Shown here piece after piece: positions 19,048-32,926 of a DNA stretch of 64,000 nt. The stretch spans positions 682,001 to 746,000 of the forward strand of contig NZ_CP065230.1 in the NCBI RefSeq assembly GCF_015767635.1, read 5' to 3'. Every line of letters starts with the position of its first letter. Position 1 is the first letter of the stretch. The notes below the pieces were generated by a model that worked only from the letters and a program-made list of their open reading frames with translations, was not told where the DNA came from and made no database searches. Source of the stretch: Halomonas sp. A40-4. Its GTDB lineage: Bacteria > Pseudomonadota > Gammaproteobacteria > Pseudomonadales > Halomonadaceae. The translations under genes and the position numbers were made by a program.

Positions 19048-19610
19048 TGCAGGATTTACCCAACCTTTTTCTGATTGGCCCCATGGGGGCTGGCAAAAGC
19101 ACGATTGGTCGACTGCTGGCAGCCGAACTATCGCGCGACTTTTTTGATAGCGACCACGCCATTCAAGCGCGCTGCGGGGCAGATATCCCGTGGATTTTTG
19201 ATGTGGAAGGCGAGCAGGGCTTTCGCCAGCGTGAGATTCACATGATCGACGAGCTGACCCAACGCCATCCCGTGGTTGTGGCGACCGGCGGTGGCGCGGT
19301 GCTGCGCGAGGAAAACCGCCGCGCGCTCCGCGAGCGGGGCACGGTAGTGTACCTGTTGACCACTGTCGATCAGCAGCTCCGGCGCACGGCGAAAGACCGC
19401 AACCGCCCGCTGTTGCAGTGTGCTGACCGCGAGAAGGTGCTGAACGATATGTTCGCCGCCCGTGACCCGCTTTATCGTGCCACGTCGGATATTACCGTGC
19501 GTACCGACCGGCGCAGCCCGCGCGCGGTGGTCAATGAAATTGTGCGTCGCGTCCGGCGCCTGGTCGACCCTCTTGAATCCATAAATTCGTCAAACAAGGT
19601 ATCCCCATGA
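19047..19610 (+). CDS. aroK: Shikimate kinase
   Basis: A 187-residue kinase that phosphorylates shikimate with ATP in the chorismate pathway. The Walker A loop GPMGAGKST lies at about residues 11-19. The shikimate-binding DSDHAI segment, the [11 protein letters not shown] motif and the lid region [10 protein letters not shown] are all present. It follows pilQ by overlap and overlaps aroB by 4 bp, the usual pilQ-aroK-aroB order. Confidence 0.96.
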   Translation: MQDLPNLFLIGPMGAGKSTIGRLLAAELSRDFFDSDHAIQARCGADIPWIFDVEGEQGFRQREIHMIDELTQRHPVVVATGGGAVLREENRRALRERGTVVYLLTTVDQQLRRTAKDRNRPLLQCADREKVLNDMFAARDPLYRATSDITVRTDRRSPRAVVNEIVRRVRRLVDPLESINSSNKVSP

Positions 19611-20713
19611 CCGCAGTTGACGGCGTACAGCGTACGCTTGAGGTGGCGCTCGGCGAGCGCAGCTATCCGATCCTTATTGGTACAGGGCTTGTAGGCAGGC
19701 CCGATATGCTGACGCCGTATCTGGCTGGCCAGCAGGTAATGGTGGTCACCAATGAAACCATTGCCCCGCTGTATCTGGAACGTCTCTGCGATAGCCTGCC
19801 GGATGATCTGGAGGTGCGCACGCTAGTGCTGCCCGATGGCGAACAGTACAAGACCATCGAGCAGGTAGAGCGTATCTGGAGTGCGCTGTTGGAAGCGGGG
19901 TTTAACCGTCGCTGCACCCTGATAGCGCTGGGCGGTGGGGTCATTGGCGACATGGTCGGCTACGCGGCCGCCGCCTACCAGCGTGGCGTGGCGTTCATCC
20001 AGGTGCCGACCACGCTGCTGTCCCAGGTGGACTCCTCGGTGGGCGGCAAAACCGGCGTCAATCACCCGCTGGGTAAGAACATGATCGGCGCCTTCTGGCA
20101 ACCCAAGGCCGTGCTGGTCGATATCGACACGCTCACCACGCTGCCCGCGAGGGAGTTGTCAGCGGGACTCGCGGAGGTGATCAAATACGGTTTCATCCGT
20201 GATGAAACCTTCCTGGCCTGGCTGGAAGCCAACATGACGGCTTTACGCCGCGTGGAGCCCGAGGTGATTGCCGAGGCCATCGCCCGAAGCTGCCTGATAA
20301 AAGCGGATATCGTCACTGAGGATGAAACCGAGCAGGGCGTTCGCGCGCTGCTCAACCTGGGCCACACCTTTGGCCACGCCATTGAAGCGCACCAGGGCTA
20401 TGGTAACTGGTTGCACGGCGAAGCCGTAGGCGCTGGGATGGCCATGGCCGCGACGCTCTCCCATGAGCTGGGCTGGATTTCGGCGGCGGATCGCGAACGC
20501 AGTCTGGCGGTGATCAAGAGCGCCGACTTGCCTGTTCATGCACCGGCAGGCATGTCGAGTGACGACTTTCTTGCCCGCATGCGGCTGGACAAGAAGAATA
20601 TCGATACCCGCTTGCGCCTGGTGCTGCTTGAGGCGTTGGGCAGTGCCTGCGTCAGCGATGCGGTGCCGCCTGACCAATTAAAAACCCTGCTCGATCAATA
20701 TCCGCGACGCTAG
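19607..20713 (+). CDS. aroB: 3-dehydroquinate synthase
   Basis: A 368-residue NAD- and metal-dependent cyclase that converts DAHP to 3-dehydroquinate in the second step of aromatic amino-acid synthesis. Family blocks are complete: [53 protein letters not shown], the [11 protein letters not shown] segment and the metal-binding [24 protein letters not shown]. It is the last gene of the pil-aro unit and is followed by an exceptionally long terminator hairpin. Confidence 0.97.
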   Translation: MTAVDGVQRTLEVALGERSYPILIGTGLVGRPDMLTPYLAGQQVMVVTNETIAPLYLERLCDSLPDDLEVRTLVLPDGEQYKTIEQVERIWSALLEAGFNRRCTLIALGGGVIGDMVGYAAAAYQRGVAFIQVPTTLLSQVDSSVGGKTGVNHPLGKNMIGAFWQPKAVLVDIDTLTTLPARELSAGLAEVIKYGFIRDETFLAWLEANMTALRRVEPEVIAEAIARSCLIKADIVTEDETEQGVRALLNLGHTFGHAIEAHQGYGNWLHGEAVGAGMAMAATLSHELGWISAADRERSLAVIKSADLPVHAPAGMSSDDFLARMRLDKKNIDTRLRLVLLEALGSACVSDAVPPDQLKTLLDQYPRR

Positions 20714-20735
20714 CCGCTGATTTCCCGTTGTATTG

Positions 20736-20780
20736 CACCTAAAAACACCCCGCTTCGACCAAGCGGGGTGTTTTTAGGTG
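20736..20780 (+). terminator. Long perfect-stem intrinsic terminator after aroB
   Basis: A 20-bp perfect inverted repeat (20736-20755 with 20761-20780) around a 5-nt loop CGACC. The GC core CACCCCGCTT/AAGCGGGGTG is flanked by A5 and T5 runs, so the structure could terminate in both directions. Confidence 0.92.
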
Positions 20781-21167
20781 TGCGCAATAAAGGTTTCTGT
20801 TTTAGCTAATCCGCATGCCTTATGCAGTATCGGCATGGCTAAAAAGCGCCTTATTAGACTAAAGTCTAGGCATTGGAGTGTTTCGTTAAAATAGCGTTTT
20901 CCTGCGCTGCAAGTGGTTGAAGGATATCGTTTTTTTAATTGATCGGTTGTGCAACTACAGGATTTGGAAAGGGTTTTGAAGGCTCAGGAGGTGAGGAAAG
21001 ATTGCGCAAAGCGGCTGCAAATCGCTATGCTGACCGGCCATTTTCCAATGGTAGCGAAGGCAAAAGCCGCCCTCCAACAGGCCGGTTATCACCACTAAAA
21101 AAATCAACAACCCGCCTTTTTATCACAACCCCGCTACCAAAAAAACACGCTGACTAGAGGCACGCCC
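20781..21167. other. Long leader/regulatory region upstream of gltBD
   Basis: 387 bp without a convincing gene. It holds a TAGACT-AA-AGTCTA palindrome (20855-20868) followed by a TAAAAT box. Two short palindromes, TTGTGCAA (20947-20954) and TTGCGCAA (21002-21009), also occur. A candidate promoter has TTGCGC at 21002-21007 and TATGCT at 21026-21031 with an 18-bp spacer. The region probably integrates nitrogen or carbon control of glutamate synthase; no specific regulator can be named. Confidence 0.45.
20855..20868. promoter_or_regulatory. Candidate operator palindrome upstream of gltBD
   Basis: Perfect inverted repeat TAGACT-AA-AGTCTA. It sits where the -35 region would be for a TAAAAT -10 box about 17 bp downstream, a position typical of an activator site. 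The binding protein is unknown. Confidence 0.35.
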
Positions 21168-24100
21168 ATGAATAGAGGTCTTCACCAGCCCGGCGAGTTT
21201 CGCGACAACTGCGGCTTTGGCCTGATTGCCCATATGGAAGGGCAGGCCAGCCACGACCTGTTGAAAACCGCGATCGAGTCCCTTACCTGCATGACGCACC
21301 GGGGGGGGATCGCCGCTGACGGTAAAACCGGCGATGGCTGCGGGCTGTTGCTTAAAATGCCCACTCACTTCATGCAGGCGGTGGCCAAGGACGCCTTGGG
21401 CGTTGAGCTGGGCGAGCGTTTTGCCGTTGGGGTTGTGTTCCTGCCCGATGATGACAAGCGGGCTGCACGTGGACGCGATGCACTTGAAGACGCGCTCAAG
21501 GCACGCGGCCTGAACGTGATCGGCTGGCGCGATGTGCCCACCGACGCCAGCGTGTGCGGGCCGATGTCGCTCGATTGCCTGCCGCGTATCAGGCAGGTCT
21601 TTGTGCAGCCGGGTAGCGGTGAGCACTTTGATGTTGACCTTTTCATGGGGCGCCGTCATGCCGAACAGGCGATGCGCGACGACGAAGACTTTTATGTTGC
21701 TTCGCTGTCGTCCGAAGTGGTGTCGTATAAAGGGCTGGTAATGCCCGAAGATCTGCCGGCTTTCTATACAGATCTCAACGACCCGCGCCTGGAAACGGCC
21801 ATTTGCGTCTTCCACCAGCGTTTCTCGACCAATACCGCACCGCGCTGGCCGCTTGCCCAACCGTTCCGCCTGCTGGCGCACAACGGCGAGATCAACACCA
21901 TTCAAGCCAACCGCGGTTGGGCGAACTCGCGTAAAGCGAACTTCGTTAACGAGCGCCTGCCGGATATCGCCGAACTGGATGAAATCGTCAATACCACCGG
22001 TTCAGACTCCTCCAGCATGGATAACATGCTGGAAGTGCTGCTGACCGGTGGCATGGAACTACACCGCGCAGTGCGCATGATGGTGCCGCCGGCCTGGCAG
22101 AACGTCGAAACCATGGACGCCGAGTTGCGTGGCTTCTATGAATACAACTCCATGCATATGGAGCCGTGGGACGGCCCGGCAGGCGTGGTGATGACCGACG
22201 GGCGCCAGGCAGTGTGTATGCTCGACCGTAACGGCCTGCGTCCTGCGCGCTGGGTGATTACCAAGAATGGCTATATCACCCTGGCGTCGGAAATCGGCAC
22301 CTACGGCTACAAGCCGGAAGATGTGGTGGCCAAAGGGCGTGTGGGACCCGGCCAGATGCTGGCGGTGGATACCCATACCGGTGAGGTGCTGCATACCGAG
22401 GACATCGACAATCGGCTGAAGTCGGCGTATCCGTACAAGCGCTGGCTGAAGCAGGAAGCCAACTACCTGGAATCGGCGCTGACCGAGTTGGCGCGTTTCC
22501 AGAACATGGATGGTAATGCACTGAACGTGCAGCAGAAGATGTTCCAGGTCAGCTTTGAAGAGCGCGACCAGGTGCTGCGTCCGTTGGCTGAAAGCGGTCA
22601 GGAGGCGGTAGGTTCAATGGGCGATGATACGCCCATGGCGGTGCTGTCCAGCCGTCCGCGGCTGCTGACGGATTACTTCCGCCAGAAGTTTGCCCAGGTG
22701 ACCAACCCGGCCATCGATCCGCTACGTGAAGCGATCGTCATGTCGCTGGAAACCTGTTGTGGCGCCGAGCTGAATGTTTTCAAAGCGACCCCGGAACATG
22801 CCCACCGGCTGATCTTGACCACGCCGGTGCTGTCGCCACGCAAATTTACCGCCCTGGTCAGTCAGGATGATCCGGCGTTTGCCAGTCATACCCTGTCGCT
22901 GGGCTATGACCCCGAGCAGCAGTCGCTCAAACAAGCACTGACGGCGCTTTGCCAGGAAGCCGAAACGCAGGTGCGGGCCGGTAAAGTCCTGCTGGTGTTG
23001 ACGGATGCCGACTTGCCCAAAGGCATGCTGCCGATTCAGGCAGTCCTGGCGGTAGGGGCGGTTCATACCCATCTGGGCCGGCTTGCCCTGCGCCCCAACG
23101 CCAATATTGTGGTCGAGACCGGCTACGCCCGGGATGCCCACCAGATGGCCGTGCTGTTTGGCGTGGGCGCGACGGCTGTCTACCCATGGCTTGCCTATCA
23201 GGTGATGGCGGATATGCACCGCACCGGCGAACTGACCGGCAATCCGGCAGACGCGCGGGAAAACTACCGTAAAGGCCTGCAGAAGGGGCTGTTCAAGATC
23301 CTCTCCAAGATGGGCATCTCGACGCTGGCGTCTTACCGCGGTTCGATGCTGTTTGAAGCTGTCGGCCTCGACGACGACATCATGCAGATGTGCTTCCCGG
23401 GCATGGCGTCGCGCATCCAGGGCACTGGCTTTGCCGAGCTGCAAATGCAGCAGGCATTGCTGGCCAAAGACGCCTGGATTCCCCGCAAGGGCATCACCCA
23501 GGGCGGCTTGTTCAAGTACGTTCATAACCACGAGTATCATGCCTATAACCCTGACGTGGTGATGACGCTTCAGGCCGCCGTGCAGGAAGGCAGCTACGCC
23601 AAGTGGAAGAAATTCGCCCAGCTGGTCAACGAGCGTCCGGTGGCGACAATCCGCGACCTGCTGGCCCTCAAGCCTGCCGAAACGCCGATTCCGCTGGATG
23701 ACGTCGAGCCGGTCGAAGACCTGCTGCCGCGCTTTGACAGCGCGGGCATGTCGCTGGGGGCGCTGTCGCCGGAGGCCCACGAAGCACTTGCCCAGGCGAT
23801 GAACGAGGAAGGTGGCCGCTCCAACTCCGGCGAGGGCGGCGAAGACCCGGCGCGCTACGGCACGATTCGCAGCTCGAAAATCAAGCAGATTGCCTCTGGC
23901 CGTTTTGGGGTGACGCCTCACTACCTGGTCAATGCGGAAGTCCTGCAGATCAAGGTCGCCCAGGGCGCCAAGCCTGGTGAGGGTGGTCAGTTGCCTGGCG
24001 GCAAGGTCAATCAGCTGATTGCGCGGCTGCGCTACTCGGTGCCCGGCGTGACGCTGATTTCGCCGCCGCCGCACCACGACATCTACTCGATCGAAGACCT

Positions 24101-25610
24101 GGCGCAGTTGATTTTTGACCTCAAGCAGGTCAATCCGGACGCCCAGGTATCGGTCAAGCTGGTGTCCGAGCCGGGTATCGGCACTATCGCGACAGGGGTT
24201 GCCAAGGCCTACGCCGACCTGATTACCGTGTCCGGCTATGATGGTGGTACGGCCGCAAGTCCCCTGACCTCGATCAAGCACGCCGGGTCACCCTGGGAGC
24301 TGGGGCTGCCGGAAGTCCATCAAGCGCTGCGTATCAACAGTTTGCGTGACAAGATCCGCCTGCAGACCGACGGCGGTCTGAAGACCGGCTTGGACGTGGT
24401 CAAGGCGGCGATCCTTGGCGCGGAAAGCTTCGGTTTCGGTACCGCGCCGATGGTCGCGCTGGGCTGTAAATACCTGCGCATCTGTCACCTGAACAACTGT
24501 GCCACCGGTGTCGCCACCCAGGATGACTTCCTGCGCGGCGAGCACTTCCGCGGTACCGTGGACATGGTCAAGAACTATTTCCGCTTTATCGCCGAAGAAG
24601 TGCGTGAGTTGATGGCCATGCTGGGTGTGACCAAACTCACCGATCTGATCGGCCGTACCGACCTGCTCGACGTGCTGGAAGGCAATACCGCCTCCCAGCG
24701 CAAGCTGGATTTGACGCCGCTGCTGACCAACGACTTCGTGCCCGCGGATGCGCCCCAGTTCTGCAAGGTGAGCCGTAACGTGCCCCACGATCCGGGTGCC
24801 AAAAACCAGGAAGTGTTGGCGGCACTGAAAGACGCCATAGAAAACCAGTCGGGTGGCGAGTTTGATTTCACCATTACCAACTGTGACCGTAGTGTCGCCG
24901 CGCTGACATCCGGCGCGATTGCCAAGCGCTACGGTGAAGAAGGCCTGGAAAACGCGCCGATCACCGCGCGCTTTACCGGCGTTGCCGGGCAGAGCTTCGG
25001 GGTGTGGAACGCCCGTGGCCTGAACCTGTATCTTGAAGGCGATGCCAACGACTACGTGGGTAAAGGCATGAACGGTGGCAGCATTGTGATTGTGCCGCCG
25101 AAAGTCAGTGAATTCGAAAGCCACAAAACGGCGATTATCGGCAACACCTGCCTGTATGGCGCGACCGGCGGCAAGCTGTTTGCGGCGGGTACGGCGGGTG
25201 AGCGTTTCGGGGTACGTAACTCCGGGGCGACGGCCGTTATCGAAGGCGCGGGCGACCACTGTTGCGAATACATGACCGGTGGCCTGGTCTGCGTCCTCGG
25301 TGAGACCGGGGTGAACTTCGGCGCCGGCATGACAGGCGGGTTTGCCTACGTGCTGGATGAAGAGCGCACCTTTGTAGACAAGTACAACCATGAACTGGTT
25401 GAGATTCACCGTGTTAACACCGAAGCGATGGAGGCGTATCGTCGCCACCTGCGCGAAATGATTGAGGCCTACGTAGCAGCGACAGGATCAGCGCGTGGGG
25501 CGGCTATTTTGGAAGACTTCAGCGACTACGCGCGTCACTTCTGGCTGGTAAAGCCCAAGGCCGCAAGCCTGGGTAGCCTGCTGGATCAGTCTCGGCGTCA
25601 GCCGGAATAA
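21168..25610 (+). CDS. gltB: Glutamate synthase (NADPH) large subunit
   Basis: A 1480-residue enzyme that transfers the amide nitrogen of glutamine to 2-oxoglutarate. The N-terminal amidotransferase nucleophile is C15 (RDNCGFGLI) after a short propeptide. The class II glutaminase domain spans roughly residues 15-400. The FMN-binding synthase domain follows ([41 protein letters not shown]) with the cysteine cluster of the 3Fe-4S centre in [17 protein letters not shown]-terminal beta-helix GXGXG domain ([13 protein letters not shown]) closes it. gltD follows 36 bp downstream. It supplies glutamate, a major compatible solute in halophiles. Confidence 0.97.
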   Translation: MNRGLHQPGEFRDNCGFGLIAHMEGQASHDLLKTAIESLTCMTHRGGIAADGKTGDGCGLLLKMPTHFMQAVAKDALGVELGERFAVGVVFLPDDDKRAARGRDALEDALKARGLNVIGWRDVPTDASVCGPMSLDCLPRIRQVFVQPGSGEHFDVDLFMGRRHAEQAMRDDEDFYVASLSSEVVSYKGLVMPEDLPAFYTDLNDPRLETAICVFHQRFSTNTAPRWPLAQPFRLLAHNGEINTIQANRGWANSRKANFVNERLPDIAELDEIVNTTGSDSSSMDNMLEVLLTGGMELHRAVRMMVPPAWQNVETMDAELRGFYEYNSMHMEPWDGPAGVVMTDGRQAVCMLDRNGLRPARWVITKNGYITLASEIGTYGYKPEDVVAKGRVGPGQMLAVDTHTGEVLHTEDIDNRLKSAYPYKRWLKQEANYLESALTELARFQNMDGNALNVQQKMFQVSFEERDQVLRPLAESGQEAVGSMGDDTPMAVLSSRPRLLTDYFRQKFAQVTNPAIDPLREAIVMSLETCCGAELNVFKATPEHAHRLILTTPVLSPRKFTALVSQDDPAFASHTLSLGYDPEQQSLKQALTALCQEAETQVRAGKVLLVLTDADLPKGMLPIQAVLAVGAVHTHLGRLALRPNANIVVETGYARDAHQMAVLFGVGATAVYPWLAYQVMADMHRTGELTGNPADARENYRKGLQKGLFKILSKMGISTLASYRGSMLFEAVGLDDDIMQMCFPGMASRIQGTGFAELQMQQALLAKDAWIPRKGITQGGLFKYVHNHEYHAYNPDVVMTLQAAVQEGSYAKWKKFAQLVNERPVATIRDLLALKPAETPIPLDDVEPVEDLLPRFDSAGMSLGALSPEAHEALAQAMNEEGGRSNSGEGGEDPARYGTIRSSKIKQIASGRFGVTPHYLVNAEVLQIKVAQGAKPGEGGQLPGGKVNQLIARLRYSVPGVTLISPPPHHDIYSIEDLAQLIFDLKQVNPDAQVSVKLVSEPGIGTIATGVAKAYADLITVSGYDGGTAASPLTSIKHAGSPWELGLPEVHQALRINSLRDKIRLQTDGGLKTGLDVVKAAILGAESFGFGTAPMVALGCKYLRICHLNNCATGVATQDDFLRGEHFRGTVDMVKNYFRFIAEEVRELMAMLGVTKLTDLIGRTDLLDVLEGNTASQRKLDLTPLLTNDFVPADAPQFCKVSRNVPHDPGAKNQEVLAALKDAIENQSGGEFDFTITNCDRSVAALTSGAIAKRYGEEGLENAPITARFTGVAGQSFGVWNARGLNLYLEGDANDYVGKGMNGGSIVIVPPKVSEFESHKTAIIGNTCLYGATGGKLFAAGTAGERFGVRNSGATAVIEGAGDHCCEYMTGGLVCVLGETGVNFGAGMTGGFAYVLDEERTFVDKYNHELVEIHRVNTEAMEAYRRHLREMIEAYVAATGSARGAAILEDFSDYARHFWLVKPKAASLGSLLDQSRRQPE

Positions 25611-27065
<1,455 letters not shown>

Positions 27066-27084
27066 TCGGGGTTCCAGCACCGGT

Positions 27085-27098
27085 CTTGTCGGGCGATC
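27085..27098 (+). repeat. REP-like sequence left of the IS110 element
   Basis: CTTGTCGGGCGATC, identical to 14 bases of the REP-like sequence at 28404-28417. Beyond it the match continues imperfectly (GGC, then TC). The 5' half of the REP hairpin is degenerate here. Confidence 0.5.
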
Positions 27099-27145
27099 GG
27101 GCTGTCTACGGGAAATCCTCTTCGGTGCCTTGATGATTGCTGATC

Positions 27146-27345
27146 GCCCAATGAATTGGGCTCCTTGTGTCTCTCAAGAGGGAATGATTAGCTACCATTC
27201 TCTCTGGCCAGAAGGGTAACCCGTTGGGCTCCTGATGGGCATTGACCCTGCTCCGTAGATGGGCCCCTTCTGGTTTCTTATCTCGTAAATTTGGACGGTA
27301 TCCAAAGCCCTTCGCACAACGAAAGAGGCTGTACGAACAAGGCGA
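27146..27345 (+). ncRNA. Candidate IS110 bridge RNA (boundaries approximate)
   Basis: IS110-group elements encode a bridge RNA in the left end upstream of the transposase. Here that region folds into successive strong elements: GCCCAA-TGAA-TTGGGC (27146-27161); a 10-bp stem AGAGGGAATG/CATTCTCTCT (27177-27186 with 27196-27205, one G-U); a large loop closed by CCAGAAGG/CCTTCTGG (27208-27215 with 27266-27273); and TTTGGA-CGGTA-TCCAAA around 27291-27306. The 9-mer GACGGTATC at 27294-27302 recurs in the element's right end at 28357-28365, as a donor guide would. The exact RNA ends are unknown. Confidence 0.5.
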
Positions 27346-27354
27346 GACAACGAG

Positions 27355-28332
27355 ATGGCATATATCGGCATTGATGTTAGCAAACAGAAACTTGATTGCC
27401 TGTGGGTGCGGGATCTGAGTAAGAGCAAGGTGAAAACGAAAGTATTCCCCAACCGCCATCAGGACTACCCAGGTTTGCTCGACTGGCTTGTCAGGCAGAC
27501 CGGCGAAGATATCAGCAACCTGCATGTCTTTCTGGAAGCCACCAGTATCTATCATGAACCCTTAGCATACTGGCTGCATGACATGGGCGTCACCGTGTAC
27601 GTACTGAATCCTGCCCAGGTGCGCCATCACGCCAAGGGAATGGGCGTTCGCAGTAAGACAGACCGTAAAGACAGCATGATGCTCGCCCGCTATGGGATCG
27701 AACGCAACCCTAAACCGTGGCAGCCAGAACCAACTGAGGTGAGAGAGCTCAAGCGCCTTATCAACCGGTTAGAGGCCGTAGAAGACGACCTGCAGCGCGA
27801 GCGTAACCGCCTGGAGAAGGCCGAGTTCAACACTGACACTCAAGCGAGCGAATCCATTAGCTATATGCTGGTCGCCCTTGAGCGAGAAGTACAGCGGCTG
27901 CAGCAGGCGATCGCTGACCATTTCGAGGCGTACCCGCCGCTTAAGCAAGATCGCAAACTACTCGAGAGTATTCCCGGCATTGGAAACGTCCTGTCAGCTC
28001 GTCTGGTGGCTACGCTACGCAGTCGAGACTTCCGCAGTGCTCGCCAGGCAGCCGCCTTCCTGGGCCTCGTGCCGATACTGAAAGAATCAGGTACCTCGGT
28101 GAAGTTGCGAACCCATCTTTCCAAGGCAGGGGCGCCCAGTATCCGCCGGAAACTTTATATGGCCGCCATCGTATCGACCCGCTGTAATCCTGACGTCAGC
28201 GAGCAATTTGCACGACTCAAAGCTCGTGGCAAGCCAACGTTGTCGGCGCTGGGGGCGGCTATGCGCAAATTGGTACACATCGCTTTTGGCGTGTTGAAGT
28301 CACAAAGTGAATATCGGCCGCAAGGAGCATGA
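27355..28332 (+). CDS. IS110-family transposase/recombinase
   Basis: A 325-residue protein with an N-terminal RuvC-like DEDD domain: D7 (YIGIDVSK), E61 (FLEAT), D103 and D106 (SKTDRKD). A coiled-coil-like middle (about residues 135-185) is followed by the C-terminal Tnp domain (LLESIPGIGNVLSARLVATL, AAAFLGLVP, GAPSIRRKLYMAA) that carries the serine nucleophile region. It appears intact and full length, so the element could be active. Known relatives use a bridge RNA to pair donor and target DNA. A modest AAGGCGAGA site precedes the ATG. Confidence 0.95.
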   Translation: MAYIGIDVSKQKLDCLWVRDLSKSKVKTKVFPNRHQDYPGLLDWLVRQTGEDISNLHVFLEATSIYHEPLAYWLHDMGVTVYVLNPAQVRHHAKGMGVRSKTDRKDSMMLARYGIERNPKPWQPEPTEVRELKRLINRLEAVEDDLQRERNRLEKAEFNTDTQASESISYMLVALEREVQRLQQAIADHFEAYPPLKQDRKLLESIPGIGNVLSARLVATLRSRDFRSARQAAAFLGLVPILKESGTSVKLRTHLSKAGAPSIRRKLYMAAIVSTRCNPDVSEQFARLKARGKPTLSALGAAMRKLVHIAFGVLKSQSEYRPQGA

Positions 28333-28390
28333 AGCCCCTTGCAGTTGGTATAGAGAGACGGTATCTACCACCCCGTCTTGCGCGAGGCCA

Positions 28391-28420
28391 TGTAGGAGCC
28401 CGACTTGTCGGGCGATCAGG
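28391..28420 (+). repeat. REP-like palindromic repeat right of the IS110 element
   Basis: TGTAGGAGCCCGACTTGTCGGGCGATCAGG. The core GCCCGAC-TT-GTCGGGC (28398-28413) is a perfect 7-bp hairpin. The form resembles the REP family of pseudomonads and relatives (GTAGGAGC followed by a GC hairpin and GCGAT). REP sequences are known insertion targets for IS110-type elements. Confidence 0.65.
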
Positions 28421-28470
28421 CCATCGACTGGCTATCACCCTCGGCGCCTCGATCCCTCTTCCCGCCGTAA

Positions 28471-28499
28471 TTGAGCCTTAGGTCGTACTCTGCTATTCT
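28471..28499 (+). promoter_or_regulatory. Predicted promoter of pyrG
   Basis: TTGAGC (28471-28476), a 17-bp spacer and TATTCT (28494-28499) with an extended TGC just before the -10. It would give a leader of about 55 nt before the pyrG ATG. Confidence 0.55.
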
Positions 28500-28539
28500 G
28501 TCGTCCCATCCTGGTGTGGCTTTCTGCCGTGCCTTCTGA

Positions 28540-31091
<2,552 letters not shown>

Positions 31092-31117
31092 TGGCGCCGC
31101 CAAACGTGATACGTTAA

Positions 31118-32440
<1,323 letters not shown>

Positions 32441-32459
32441 GGCAAGAAATGGCAGTGGC

Positions 32460-32481
32460 TTTGTAAGAGATGTCTCAAGAT
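32460..32481. promoter_or_regulatory. Degenerate second GacA-type box
   Basis: TTTGTAAGAGATGTCTCAAGAT. Its left half is identical to the perfect box that starts exactly 22 bp later, and its right half is diverged. The two-helical-turn spacing places both boxes on the same DNA face. Confidence 0.5.
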
Positions 32482-32503
32482 TTTGTAAGAGATCTCTTAC
32501 AAA
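32482..32503. promoter_or_regulatory. GacA-type upstream activating sequence
   Basis: A perfect 22-bp palindrome, TTTGTAAGAGA and TCTCTTACAAA, which contains TGTAAG-N6-CTTACA, the known GacA site in front of rsmY/rsmZ in pseudomonads. Its centre lies about 180 bp before the predicted start of the GGA-rich RNA, the distance known for rsm genes. Confidence 0.8.
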
Positions 32504-32593
32504 TGCCGTCGAAAATCGCTCGATAGATGTAAGAAAAACAGAAATTTTTCACTAATTAAATTTTAACTATCTGTTTTTAAAGGTGTTTATGAA

Positions 32594-32622
32594 AAAGGGT
32601 AGGCCAGCATGGCCTACCCTTT
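32594..32622. terminator. Terminator hairpin downstream of eno
   Basis: A perfect 13-bp stem AAAGGGTAGGCCA/TGGCCTACCCTTT with a 3-nt loop GCA. A-rich sequence precedes it and GTCGTTTT follows. It would insulate the small RNA promoter from eno read-through. Confidence 0.75.
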
Positions 32623-32638
32623 GTCGTTTTGGACCGCC

Positions 32639-32666
32639 TTGTGGTGTCAGCCGGTTCTGCCACAAT
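32639..32666 (+). promoter_or_regulatory. Predicted promoter of the CsrB/RsmZ-type RNA
   Basis: TTGTGG (32639-32644), a 16-bp spacer and CACAAT (32661-32666) with an extended TG before the -10. The start would be near 32673. Confidence 0.5.
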
Positions 32667-32672
32667 GCTCAT

Positions 32673-32845
32673 CAAGGACAAGGGAGGCAAGGATGTCCCC
32701 CAGGCAGGATGCAACGGGATGCAGGTTGGTGCGCCGGGTGAAACAGTGATGTAAGTCCTGGCAAGGACAGCACCAAAGGAAGTTGACACAGGGAGTGGTC
32801 AAGAGGAAGTGCTTGGAGCGGGCGGCCTACGGGCCGCCTTTTTTT
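32673..32845 (+). ncRNA. CsrB/RsmZ-type CsrA-sequestering small RNA
   Basis: A predicted RNA of about 173 nt with ten GGA motifs (at 32676, 32683, 32691, 32707, 32717, 32765, 32778, 32792, 32805 and 32815), several in A-rich unpaired contexts (CAAGGA, AGAGGA, ACAGGGA) or in small hairpin loops. It ends in a GGCGGCC/GGCCGCC hairpin with seven Ts. No credible ORF covers it. A GacA-type palindrome lies about 180 bp upstream. Together these are the hallmarks of CsrB/RsmY/RsmZ RNAs, which bind several CsrA dimers and lift translational repression. csrA is at 42543 in this window. The 5' end is predicted only. Confidence 0.78.
32821..32845 (+). terminator. Intrinsic terminator of the CsrB/RsmZ-type RNA
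   Basis: Stem GGCGGCC (32821-32827) with GGCCGCC (32832-32838), loop TACG, followed by seven Ts. Confidence 0.9.
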
Positions 32846-32869
32846 ATGCCTGCCGCAGGCATAAAAAAA
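32839..32869. terminator. Second, bidirectional hairpin after the small RNA
   Basis: A 14-bp perfect inverted repeat TTTTTTTATGCCTG/CAGGCATAAAAAAA around CCG. Its T7 arm is the T-tract of the previous hairpin, so the two structures share sequence. Confidence 0.6.
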
Positions 32870-32888
32870 CCAGCGCAGTCGCTGGTTT
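32863..32888 (-). terminator. Intrinsic terminator of fdxA
   Basis: Read on the minus strand: stem AAACCAGCG (32880-32888) with CGCTGGTTT (32867-32875), loop ACTG, followed by a T-run. It ends the leftward fdxA transcript. Confidence 0.8.
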
Positions 32889-32926
32889 CTAAAAGGTGTG
32901 CAATGGCGACTCGATTCGCGCATCAC

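Larger units (their letters stand above)
27106..28366 (+). mobile_element. IS110-family insertion sequence (ends estimated)
   Basis: One DEDD transposase gene is preceded by about 250 bp of structured non-coding DNA and followed by a short right end, the IS110-group layout. The ends are an inference. TCTAC occurs at both proposed junctions (27105-27109 and 28364-28368), consistent with a CT core, and would give an element of about 1.26 kb. REP-like DNA lies just outside on both sides. There are no terminal inverted repeats and no target duplication, as expected for the family. It sits between gltD and pyrG and breaks no gene. Confidence 0.6.

Noticed and set aside
20939..21157. 72-codon frame in the gltB leader
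   Set aside because: TTG start, no ribosome site, composition not protein-like; it lies across a probable promoter.
22722..24281. 519-codon open frame on the minus strand inside gltB
   Set aside because: It is a codon-bias shadow of gltB, has no recognisable domain, and the protein is rich in His/Arg/Gln as such antisense frames are. gltB is unambiguous.
24288..25448. 386-codon minus-strand frame inside gltB
   Set aside because: Same reason: antisense shadow with no family features.
32589..32744. Short ATG frame starting MKKGRPAWPTL after eno
   Set aside because: Its first codons are the eno terminator hairpin and it continues into the predicted RNA; no ribosome site of note.
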